DNA from: an uncultured Bacteroidales bacterium
GTDB lineage: Bacteria > Bacteroidota > Bacteroidia > Bacteroidales > UBA932
Assembly: GCA_946406095.1 (NCBI GenBank)
Contig: CAMJJO010000013.1
Span: 1 to 24,434, forward strand
Reading direction: 5' to 3'
DNA: 24,434 nt
In this document: positions 6,856-13,798 of the stretch, piece after piece
How positions within the stretch are numbered: the stretch's first letter is position 1
Layout: each line of letters starts with the position of its first letter
The notes under the pieces: generated by a model
The model's database searches: none
Seen by the model: the letters and a program-made list of their open reading frames with translations, nothing else
Told to the model about the DNA's origin: nothing
Translations under genes and position numbers: made by a program

Positions 6856-9585
6856 TTATTTCTCCTGCTCTATCGCAGCCTGTGCGGCGGCGAGACGTGC
6901 AATCGGAACGCGGAACGGTGAGCAGCTCACGTAGTCCACACCGATCTTGTTGAAGAAACGGACGGAATCGGGATCTCCACCGTGCTCGCCGCAAACGCCG
7001 CACTTAAGGTCGGGACGCTTGCTGCGGCCATTCTGTACACCGTATTCGACGAGCTTGCCCACGCCCTTGACATCGATGGTCTGGAACGGGTCGGCATCGA
7101 GAATCTTGTTGCCAAGATAGTCGCCCATGAAGGTACCCACATCGTCGCGGCTGAAGCCGAAGGTCATCTGGGTGAGGTCGTTGGTGCCGAAGCTGAAGAA
7201 CTCGGCAGTGCGGGCCATACGGTCGGCGGTCAGGGCTGCGCGGGGGATCTCGATCATTGTGCCGAAGTGGTACTCGATCTGGGCGCTGCCGAACTGAGCC
7301 TCGACCTCTGCACGCACGTGGTCGCAGATAGCCTTCTGGAAGCTGAGCTCGCGGGCGGAGATGGTGACGGGGATCATGATCTCAGGCTGGGGATTGAATC
7401 CTTCGCGCTTGAGTTCGGCGGTGGCCTCGAAGATTGCGCGGTACTGAGTTTCGGCAATCAGAGGATAGGTAACGTGCAGACGCACTCCGCGGTGACCCAT
7501 CATAGGGTTGATCTCGTGGAGGTTCTCGCCACGCTTCTCGACTTCCTTGACGCTGACGCCGAGTTCCTTTGCGATCTCTTCCTTCTTCTCTTCGGTGCGG
7601 GGAACGAACTCATGGAGAGGCGGGTCGAGGAGGCGGAACACCACCGGCTTGCCATCCATCACCTTGAGGGTGCTCTTGACGGATGCCTTGATGAAGGGCA
7701 TCAGTTCTGCAAGAGCTGCACGACGCTCGCCCTCTGTGCTGCTGAGGATCATCTTGCGGAGCTTGGTGAGAGGAGTCTCGGAGTTGCGGCCATAGAACAT
7801 ATGCTCGATACGGAAGAGGCCGATGCCTTCTGCGCCGAACTTGAGTGCGCGGTCTGCATCCTCAGGAGTATCTGCATTGGTGCGGATACCGAGCCTGCGG
7901 TACTTGTCCACGATGCTCATGAACTTGATGAAGAGAGGATTCTCGCTGGCGTCCATCGTGTCGATCTTGCTGCCATAGACGAATCCCTTGCTGCCATTGA
8001 GGCTGAACCACTCGCCCTCCTTGTAGACCTTGTCGGATCCTGCGAAGGAGACGGTCTTGGCGGCGAAGTTGATCTTCATGGCCTCGCATCCTACGATGCA
8101 GCACTTGCCCCAGCCACGGGCCACGAGGGCGGCGTGGGAGGTCATGCCGCCGCGCTCGGTGAGGATACCCACGGAGGCGTGCATGCCGTCGATGTCTTCC
8201 GGGGAAGTCTCCTCACGGACGAGGATGCACTTCTTGCCCTCGAGGGAGTACTTGATGGCGTCCTCGGAGGTGAAGACGATCTGGCCGACGGCGCCGCCCG
8301 GGGAAGCCGGGAGACCCTGGGCCAGGACCTGGGCCTTCTTCTCGGAAGCCGGATCCAGGATCGGGTGAAGGACCTCGTCCAGCTGGGCCGGAGCCACGCG
8401 CATGACGGCGGTCTTCTCGTCGATCAGGCCTTCGTCGACCATGTCGACGGCCATCTGCAGGGCGGCGAGGCCGGTGCGCTTGCCGATACGGCACTGCAGC
8501 ATCCAGAGCTTGCCTTCCTGGATGGTGAACTCGATATCCTGCATATCGTGGAAGTGAGCTTCCAGCTTGAGGCGGATGGCGTCGAGCTCTGCATACACCT
8601 GAGGCATTGCCTTCTCGAGGCTCTCGAGGTGCTTGTTATGGTCGGTCTTGGTGGCCTCGTTCAGAGGGTTGGGGGTGCGGATACCCGCGACCACGTCTTC
8701 ACCCTGGGCGTTGATGAGCCACTCGCCATAGAACTTGTTGTCGCCGGAGGCAGGGTTGCGGCTGAATGCGACACCGGTTGCGGAGGTGTTGCCCATGTTG
8801 CCGAACACCATGCTCTGCACGTTGACAGCGGTGCCCCAGTCATCCGGAATCTTCTCGATGCGGCGGTAAGCGATTGCGCGCTTGCCGTTCCAGCTCTTGA
8901 ACACGCCGCCGATGGAACCCCAAAGCTGAGCCTCGGCGGTGTCGGGGAACTCGACTCCGAGAACTTCCTTGACCTTCACCTTGAACTTGTCGCAGAGGTC
9001 CTTGAGTTCATCTGCGGTGATGTCGGTGTCGGACTTGTAGCCCTTAGCGTCCTTCAGCTCCTGCATCATGCGGTCCAGCTGCTGGCGGATGCCCTGGCCG
9101 TCCTCGGGCTCGATGCCCTCGGCCTTCTCCATCACGACGTCGGAATACATCATGATGAGGCGCCTGTATGCGTCATATACGAAACGGGGGTTGCCCGTCT
9201 TCTTGATCATTCCGGGGAGGGTTGCGGAGCAGAGGCCGATATTGAGGATGGTATCCATCATACCGGGCATGGAGCTCCTTGCGCCGGAACGGCAGCTCAC
9301 GAGGAGGGGATCCTCGGTGTCGCCAAAGCGCTTGCCCATAAGTTTTTCGGTTGCTGCGAGGGCCTCGGCAACTTCTGCCTTGAGTTCTGCGGAATATCCG
9401 CCGCCCAGCTGATAATACTCAGCGCAGCATTCCGTGGTAATGGTGAATCCGGCTGGAACCGGCATTCCGAGGCGGCTCATTTCCGCCAGGTTCGCTCCCT
9501 TTCCACCGAGGAGCTCACGCATTGATCCGTCACCTTCGGCGGTCTTGCCACCAAAGCGATAGACTCTCTTCTTTTTTTCTGCCAT
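6856..9585 (-). CDS. ppdK: Pyruvate, phosphate dikinase
   Basis: Encodes a 909-residue cytosolic enzyme that reversibly converts pyruvate, ATP and phosphate to phosphoenolpyruvate, AMP and pyrophosphate; in anaerobic Bacteroidales it links PEP and pyruvate at the end of glycolysis. Domains in order are the ATP-grasp nucleotide-binding domain (LLGGKGANLAEMSRLGMPVP near residue 30), the phosphohistidine swivelling domain (ERGGMTSHAALVARGWGKCC, His about 484), and the C-terminal TIM-barrel PEP/pyruvate domain (MGHRGVRL; MIEIPRAAL; SFGTNDLTQMTFGFSRDD; CGVCGEHGG with catalytic Cys about 865). Length is normal for the family. It appears monocistronic: a promoter lies at 9626-9657 and a terminator at 6821-6844. 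No Shine-Dalgarno precedes the start. A PpdK regulatory kinase is not present in this window. Confidence 0.98.
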   Translation of the reverse strand: MAEKKKRVYRFGGKTAEGDGSMRELLGGKGANLAEMSRLGMPVPAGFTITTECCAEYYQLGGGYSAELKAEVAEALAATEKLMGKRFGDTEDPLLVSCRSGARSSMPGMMDTILNIGLCSATLPGMIKKTGNPRFVYDAYRRLIMMYSDVVMEKAEGIEPEDGQGIRQQLDRMMQELKDAKGYKSDTDITADELKDLCDKFKVKVKEVLGVEFPDTAEAQLWGSIGGVFKSWNGKRAIAYRRIEKIPDDWGTAVNVQSMVFGNMGNTSATGVAFSRNPASGDNKFYGEWLINAQGEDVVAGIRTPNPLNEATKTDHNKHLESLEKAMPQVYAELDAIRLKLEAHFHDMQDIEFTIQEGKLWMLQCRIGKRTGLAALQMAVDMVDEGLIDEKTAVMRVAPAQLDEVLHPILDPASEKKAQVLAQGLPASPGGAVGQIVFTSEDAIKYSLEGKKCILVREETSPEDIDGMHASVGILTERGGMTSHAALVARGWGKCCIVGCEAMKINFAAKTVSFAGSDKVYKEGEWFSLNGSKGFVYGSKIDTMDASENPLFIKFMSIVDKYRRLGIRTNADTPEDADRALKFGAEGIGLFRIEHMFYGRNSETPLTKLRKMILSSTEGERRAALAELMPFIKASVKSTLKVMDGKPVVFRLLDPPLHEFVPRTEEKKEEIAKELGVSVKEVEKRGENLHEINPMMGHRGVRLHVTYPLIAETQYRAIFEATAELKREGFNPQPEIMIPVTISARELSFQKAICDHVRAEVEAQFGSAQIEYHFGTMIEIPRAALTADRMARTAEFFSFGTNDLTQMTFGFSRDDVGTFMGDYLGNKILDADPFQTIDVKGVGKLVEYGVQNGRSKRPDLKCGVCGEHGGDPDSVRFFNKIGVDYVSCSPFRVPIARLAAAQAAIEQEK

Positions 9586-9625
9586 AATATAGTTTGTTAG
9601 TTTATTTCGATTTCAAAAAATCCCG

Positions 9626-9657
9626 CGAATTTAGTAAAAAATCCGCTATCATCAAAA
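9626..9657 (-). promoter_or_regulatory. Candidate ppdK promoter (-33/-7)
   Basis: On the minus strand TTTTG (9657-9653), a 19-nt spacer and TAAATTCG (9633-9626) fit the Bacteroidota -33/-7 pattern, with one mismatch in the -7 box. The ATG of ppdK is 40 nt downstream. The -33 end lies 7 bp below the stop codon of the upstream PhoH gene. Confidence 0.5.
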
Positions 9658-9664
9658 CACACTC

Positions 9665-11008
9665 CTACAACAGCTTTGCAGCCACTTCCGAAAGCTCGCT
9701 GCGTTCGCCCTTGCGGAGGAACACGTGCTGGAAAATCTTCTGCCCGTCCATCTTCTCTCCCGTGTGCGTCAAGCCATTGGACCACTGGTCCAGATAGGGC
9801 TGGTCTATCTGGAAGATATCGCCAGTGAGGACAATCTTGGTGCCCTCTGCGGCGCGGGTGACTATCGTCTTGACTTCCAGCGGAGTAAGGTTCTGTGCTT
9901 CGTCGATGATGAAGAAAGCGTTGCCCAGGCTGCGGCCACGGATATAGGCAAGGGGTTCGATTATCAGTTTTTCATCCCTCAGGAGCCCGTCCAGATGCGT
10001 GGCTTCCTTCGAAGATGCACGGAACTGGCCCTTGATGACGTTCAGATTGTCCATCAGCGGCTGGAGGAAAGGCGTCATCTTTGTATTCTTGTCGCCGGGC
10101 AGAAAGCCGATGTCCTGATTGCCCAGGATGACGGCGGGGCGGGAGATGTAGATATGGTCGAAGTCGTTTTCCTGTTCGAGAGCTGCCGCCAGTGCAAGCA
10201 GGGTCTTGCCGGTGCCCGCGCCGCCGGTCAGGGTGACCAGCTTCACTTTAGGGTTCAGGAGAGCGTCGAGAGCCATCTTCTGCTCGTCGTTACGGGGTTT
10301 GATGCCGTATGCGGTATGTGCCTTTATCAGCACTATCCTGTTGCGGTCTTCGTCGAACCGCGCACAAACGGTATCCGCGCCCCTGTCTCCTTCCCAATGG
10401 AACTTGAACAGCTGGTTGGCCTCGGGCTTCTTCTCCACCACGTTCTTCCAGTCGATGGAATTGTCGGGACCGTATACAAGCTCCTGCAACACCTCCGGAC
10501 GGAGGGTGTAGAACTGCACCTCGCTGTTGGCATTCTCTATCTTTGCTTCGTCCACACGGTCGGTCAGATAATCCTGTACCTCCATTCCGGCGGCCTTGGC
10601 TTTCATCCGCAGGTTCACATCCTTGGTGACCAGCGCCACGAAGGTGCCGGGATGATTGTCCCGCACCCAGATGGCGGTAGCGAGGATGCGGTGGTCCTGG
10701 ATGTCATCGATGAACAGGTCCTTCAGTTCATCCGGGAAGGGGTGGTTGGGCTCCACTTTTATAAGGCCCAGGTCCTTGCCTATGGGCAGACCTTCCTTTC
10801 CGAAGGACTTGCCGTCGGAGATCTTGTCCAGGTCCCGGAGAAAATGGCGGGCATTGTACGCCAGCGTATCGTTGCCCTTCTTGAACTTGTCGAGTTCTTC
10901 CACCACGGCGATGGGGATCACGAGGTTATTGTCCCGGAAACGCCGGATGGCTTTGTGATCGTGCAGAGGGACGTTGGTGTCCAGCACGAAGATTTTTGGT
11001 TTACCCAT
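9665..11008 (-). CDS. PIN-domain/PhoH-family ATPase (PhoH2 type)
   Basis: Encodes 447 residues combining an N-terminal PIN nuclease-like domain (KIFVLDTNVPLHD from residue 6; acidic residues Asp10, Glu39, Asp130) with a C-terminal PhoH P-loop ATPase (Walker A GGAGTGKT at 262-269, Walker B FIIDEAQN at 366-373, and VLTGDIFQID near 393). This architecture is known as PhoH2 and resembles Bacillus YlaK; family members have been reported as ATP-dependent RNA unwinding and cleaving enzymes. All visible key residues are intact. The gene is 10 nt downstream of the PurL-like gene and probably co-transcribed with it. A link to phosphate starvation, suggested by the family name, is not shown by anything here. 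Confidence 0.95.
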   Translation of the reverse strand: MGKPKIFVLDTNVPLHDHKAIRRFRDNNLVIPIAVVEELDKFKKGNDTLAYNARHFLRDLDKISDGKSFGKEGLPIGKDLGLIKVEPNHPFPDELKDLFIDDIQDHRILATAIWVRDNHPGTFVALVTKDVNLRMKAKAAGMEVQDYLTDRVDEAKIENANSEVQFYTLRPEVLQELVYGPDNSIDWKNVVEKKPEANQLFKFHWEGDRGADTVCARFDEDRNRIVLIKAHTAYGIKPRNDEQKMALDALLNPKVKLVTLTGGAGTGKTLLALAAALEQENDFDHIYISRPAVILGNQDIGFLPGDKNTKMTPFLQPLMDNLNVIKGQFRASSKEATHLDGLLRDEKLIIEPLAYIRGRSLGNAFFIIDEAQNLTPLEVKTIVTRAAEGTKIVLTGDIFQIDQPYLDQWSNGLTHTGEKMDGQKIFQHVFLRKGERSELSEVAAKLL

Positions 11009-11018
11009 TTTAGTGCAT

Positions 11019-12143
11019 TTAGTCTTCCCCTTCTCCCCCCTGACGCTGCACGAGGGATGCGAGGATATTTTGTATGCCGGTCTTGGCGGAAGCCTTCACC
11101 CGCACGGCCCCGTTGTTTGCGGCGGGATGCCCTAGAGGATAGAAGGCCACGTCCTGCAACAGGAGTTCGGCATCTATATAATCGAAATCGATATCCCGGA
11201 TCTGGATGAGCACTCCCGGCACCTCCGAGAACAGAAGGCTCACCAGGTCGGTGTCCGCATAAGCGCTCTTGATGTCCGAGAGATCCAGGATCGCCCCGGT
11301 GCGGGATGTGGTCATCCCTTTGAGGGCAGGCAGCATTCCCCCTTCTCCCACGCTTGCTCCCGCCAGCACTATCCCGTCTTCCACCAGTTCACGGACTACC
11401 TCGAAGCAGTCGATGAAGTAATCGGCATCGTCCACCTGCGGGGCCATGGGAGGATTCACCCCTTGGGTCTGAGCCAGAAGGGAGCCGCCGAGGCGGAACT
11501 GCGAAGAATCGAAGGGAATGTAGATAATCCAGGAGGATTCATCCGGCTGAAGGGCATTGGATATGCCTGCCGCCCCGATGTGGGGGTTGGAAGTGGTGTA
11601 GGGCTGCTCCACCAGATCCTCGTCGTCCGTGCGGGGGCGGAGGTCCGCTGTAATGTTCAGAGCGCAGTCGGAGTCGGTAGTGCTGAAATCATAGTCCCTT
11701 ACCTGGATGTTCAAGGCATCCAGCATCTCCCCGAGAGCCTCTACGGAATAATAGAACCCGGATATGTTGCCCACCTTGAGATTATTCCACTTCCAGTCCA
11801 CATCCACGGACATGTCTCCTATGCGGAAGTGCCCGAGTTTCCAGATAGAGTCTATCAACGCACGGGCAATCTTACCTCTGGTATACGGGCCGGCAAAGGC
11901 CATGGGGAAAACCCGCTTTGCCTTGAGAACTGCAGAGAGATATTTCTCCAGTTTACGGGGATCCAGCGTTGCAGGGGACGGATCCACGTCGGGAGTTTCG
12001 TCCACCATCGGAGGCAGCGTTTCCGCAGGTGCGGGTTCTACTGGATACACGCTCACGCCACCGAGAATCTGGGCCGGTGTTACGCTCTGGCGGACTCCGT
12101 CGATGACGTAAGGCGAGTGCAGCGCTGAAGACTTAATTTCCAT
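11019..12143 (-). CDS. Stand-alone PurL/AIR-synthase-like protein, probably degenerate
   Basis: Encodes 374 residues with no signal peptide. The C-terminal half follows the order of the second AIR-synthase-like domain of PurL (FGAM synthase): SSWIIYIPFD, LGGSLLAQTQG, a short helical insertion, VVRELVEDGIVLAGASVGEGG where PurL has a HDRSDGG-type motif, then DLVSLLFSEVPGVLIQIRDI and a YPLGHP-type end. The middle (KVGNISGFYYSVEALGEMLDALNIQVRDY) resembles PurL's FGNPEKPE...ACRALDIPVVSGN region. The catalytic acidic/Ser motif (DRSDGG) is replaced by ASVGEGG, and the glutaminase domain is absent. It is therefore probably not a working FGAM synthase and may be a regulatory or nucleotide-binding paralogue. 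Residues 34-62 are a Pro/Glu-rich linker. It heads an apparent operon with phoH. Homology is inferred by eye. Confidence 0.6.
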   Translation of the reverse strand: MEIKSSALHSPYVIDGVRQSVTPAQILGGVSVYPVEPAPAETLPPMVDETPDVDPSPATLDPRKLEKYLSAVLKAKRVFPMAFAGPYTRGKIARALIDSIWKLGHFRIGDMSVDVDWKWNNLKVGNISGFYYSVEALGEMLDALNIQVRDYDFSTTDSDCALNITADLRPRTDDEDLVEQPYTTSNPHIGAAGISNALQPDESSWIIYIPFDSSQFRLGGSLLAQTQGVNPPMAPQVDDADYFIDCFEVVRELVEDGIVLAGASVGEGGMLPALKGMTTSRTGAILDLSDIKSAYADTDLVSLLFSEVPGVLIQIRDIDFDYIDAELLLQDVAFYPLGHPAANNGAVRVKASAKTGIQNILASLVQRQGGEGED

Positions 12144-12162
12144 CTTTTATATCAAAATCCCT

Positions 12163-12180
12163 CAAAAATAACTATTTTTG
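12163..12180. promoter_or_regulatory. Palindromic divergent promoter between the PurL-like gene and folC
   Basis: The plus strand reads CAAAAATA-ac-TATTTTTG, a perfect palindrome made of two divergent TAnnTTTG boxes. Rightward, TATTTTTG (12173-12180) ends 7 nt before the folC ATG. Leftward, the same box (12170-12163) ends 19 nt before the ATG of the PurL-like gene. The whole intergenic gap is 44 bp. Geometry matches the divergent promoter at 5744-5760. Confidence 0.65.
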
Positions 12181-12187
12181 AATTCAG

Positions 12188-13798
12188 ATGCAACCAGAAT
12201 TTGATTTTGAGCGATATAATGAGCGCTTGAATGCGCTGTTTTCCCGTTTTCAGTCTGTTCAGAAAGTGGGTTTTACCGGGGATGCCTATAAACCCGGGCT
12301 GGATGGAATGCTGAGGTTTTCCGCCGTGCTCGGGGACCCTTGGAAGGCATATCCCTGTGTGCATGTGGCGGGAACGAATGGCAAGGGCAGCGTGTGCAGC
12401 ATGCTCGCCTCTGCGCTCGCTGCTGGAGGGGCCGTTCTCGCAGGTGGCCATCCGCGACGGACAAAGGGCGTGGCCGTGTCCCGCAAGGGGAGCCCGGTCC
12501 ACGCATTGCCCGTCCGCTTGTCTCCGAACGGCCCCTCCAGCCGTCGGATCGGGTTGTATACGTCGCCGCACCTGCTGGACTTCCGGGAGAGGATGAAGAT
12601 CGTGAGCGGCGACGGGTTCGAAATGATTTCCAGAGAGGAAGTTTGGGAGTTTCTGTGTTTATATGAGGAGGCATTCGAGGGGCTGTCGTTTTTTGAAATT
12701 ACCACCGGGATGGCGTTCTGGTGGTTCGCCAGGCAGGGGGTGGACGCCGCAGTAATCGAGACAGGACTTGGCGGCAGGCTGGACAGTACGAACATAATTG
12801 TGCCGGCCCTGTCGGTGATTACTTCTATCGGCCTGGACCACTGCGCATTACTCGGTTCCACTAGGGCCGCTATCGCCCGGGAGAAAGCCGGGATTTTCAA
12901 GCCCGGAGTGCCTGCCGTCGTTGGAGTGCGGGATGCCGAAACCGCCCCGGTTTTCGAGGAGGTGGCCGCGTCGGTTGGCTCTCCGCTCGTATTCGCCTCG
13001 GACGTGCCGGCGTGCGATGAAAAAGACCTTCTTCCCAGAATGGACCTGACCGGCCCCTGCCAGGACCTCAACCTCCATACAGTTTTGGTGGCAATATCTA
13101 TCCTCCCCTCTCTCCAAGATTCTACAGCACCTGCAGACCTGTTAAGAAAAACCTCATTTTCTATACAGGTACCCCCATTTTACCCCCCACCTGTAGAGAA
13201 AAACGCAAAATACTCTACAGGTACCCCCATTTTACCCCCTACCTGTAGAGAAAACGGGGAAAAACTCAACAGGTCTGAGCCGGGTTTTGAAAAAGATTGT
13301 TCAGAAGTGTTGGGTGCAATCGCAGAAGCAGGAAAACGGACCGGTCTTTGGGGCAGGTGGCAGCGGATTTGTGAAAAACCGGAGGTTATCTGCGACATCG
13401 GGCACAATCCCCCAGCGTTGAAAGAAAACTTCGCGCGGCTGGAGGCCCTGGCTAACGGGGAAGGGCTCGCAAGTAAGCAGCCGCGAACAGTAATAATTAT
13501 TTACGGAATAATGGCCGACAAGGACCTGGCGGGGATTGCTCCGCTGATGCCGGCCAAGGCGAAGTACATACTGGCGGCGCCGGACAACCAGCGGGCGATG
13601 CCGGCGGAGGAACTGGCGGCAAGGTTGAAGGCCTTGAGGCCGGACCTGGATTGCTTTTGTAATGGTTCCGTTGCCGCGGCTGTGCGGCAAGCCCTCGATT
13701 TGGCACAAGACTTGCCAAATGCCCTCATATACATAGGCGGAAGCACCTTCGTAGTGGCCGAAGCCTTGCCTTTTTTTAACAAAACCACGGAGTTATGA
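12188..13798 (+). CDS. folC: Bifunctional folylpolyglutamate/dihydrofolate synthase with two palindromic insertions
   Basis: Encodes 536 residues of the Mur-ligase-like FolC family, which adds glutamate to dihydropteroate or folates using ATP. Landmarks are the P-loop HVAGTNGKGSV (residues 59-69), GLYTSPHLLDFRERM (122-136), ETGLGGRLDSTN (191-202), GLDHCALLGST (215-225), REKAGIFKPG (231-240), TGLWGRWQRI (385-394) and CDIGHNPPALKENF (402-415). Typical homologues are about 420-430 residues. The excess lies in two places: roughly residues 80-120, between the P-loop helix and GLYTSPHL, and roughly 310-365, before the TGLWGRWQ motif. Both coincide with nested inverted repeats in the DNA (12422-12541 and 13134-13277). 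Frame and catalytic motifs are preserved, so it is probably active. The stop overlaps the next ATG (ATGA). Confidence 0.95.
   Translation: MQPEFDFERYNERLNALFSRFQSVQKVGFTGDAYKPGLDGMLRFSAVLGDPWKAYPCVHVAGTNGKGSVCSMLASALAAGGAVLAGGHPRRTKGVAVSRKGSPVHALPVRLSPNGPSSRRIGLYTSPHLLDFRERMKIVSGDGFEMISREEVWEFLCLYEEAFEGLSFFEITTGMAFWWFARQGVDAAVIETGLGGRLDSTNIIVPALSVITSIGLDHCALLGSTRAAIAREKAGIFKPGVPAVVGVRDAETAPVFEEVAASVGSPLVFASDVPACDEKDLLPRMDLTGPCQDLNLHTVLVAISILPSLQDSTAPADLLRKTSFSIQVPPFYPPPVEKNAKYSTGTPILPPTCRENGEKLNRSEPGFEKDCSEVLGAIAEAGKRTGLWGRWQRICEKPEVICDIGHNPPALKENFARLEALANGEGLASKQPRTVIIIYGIMADKDLAGIAPLMPAKAKYILAAPDNQRAMPAEELAARLKALRPDLDCFCNGSVAAAVRQALDLAQDLPNALIYIGGSTFVVAEALPFFNKTTEL
12422..12541. repeat. In-frame inverted-repeat element inside folC (first)
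   Basis: Perfect 16-bp arms GCTGGAGGGGCCGTTC (12422-12437) and GAACGGCCCCTCCAGC (12526-12541) delimit 120 bp, a multiple of three. Inside, a segment beginning GCGACGGACAAAGGGCGTGG pairs imperfectly with CCACGCATTGCCCGTCCGC, so most of the element folds back on itself. It encodes about 40 Gly/Pro/Arg-rich residues at a position where homologues have only about five. Confidence 0.8.
13134..13277. repeat. In-frame repeat element inside folC (second), with alternating palindromes
   Basis: Outer arms CAGACCTGTT (13134-13143) and AACAGGTCTG (13268-13277) continue imperfectly inward for about 38 bp. Inside, the 10-mer CTCTACAGGT (first copy CTATACAGGT) occurs four times in alternating orientation at 13161-13170, 13189-13198, 13213-13222 and 13241-13250. 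Between them is a near-identical ~41-nt direct repeat with a 52-nt period that includes CCCCCATTTTACCCCC. Because 52 is not a multiple of three, the two copies are read in different frames (VPPFYPPPVEKN and TGTPILPPTCREN). Element length is 144 bp. Confidence 0.85.

Noticed and set aside
6982..9525. 847-codon open frame antisense to ppdK
   Set aside because: Same cause: a shadow of a highly expressed gene. The sense strand carries all PPDK motifs.
13161..13250. CRISPR-like array inside folC
   Set aside because: Only two direct units, the spacers are themselves repeated, copies alternate in orientation and the region is in a coding frame. It fits a compound palindrome, not an array.
12188..13798. 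folC as a broken pseudogene
   Set aside because: Despite two large insertions the frame is intact and all ligase motifs are present.
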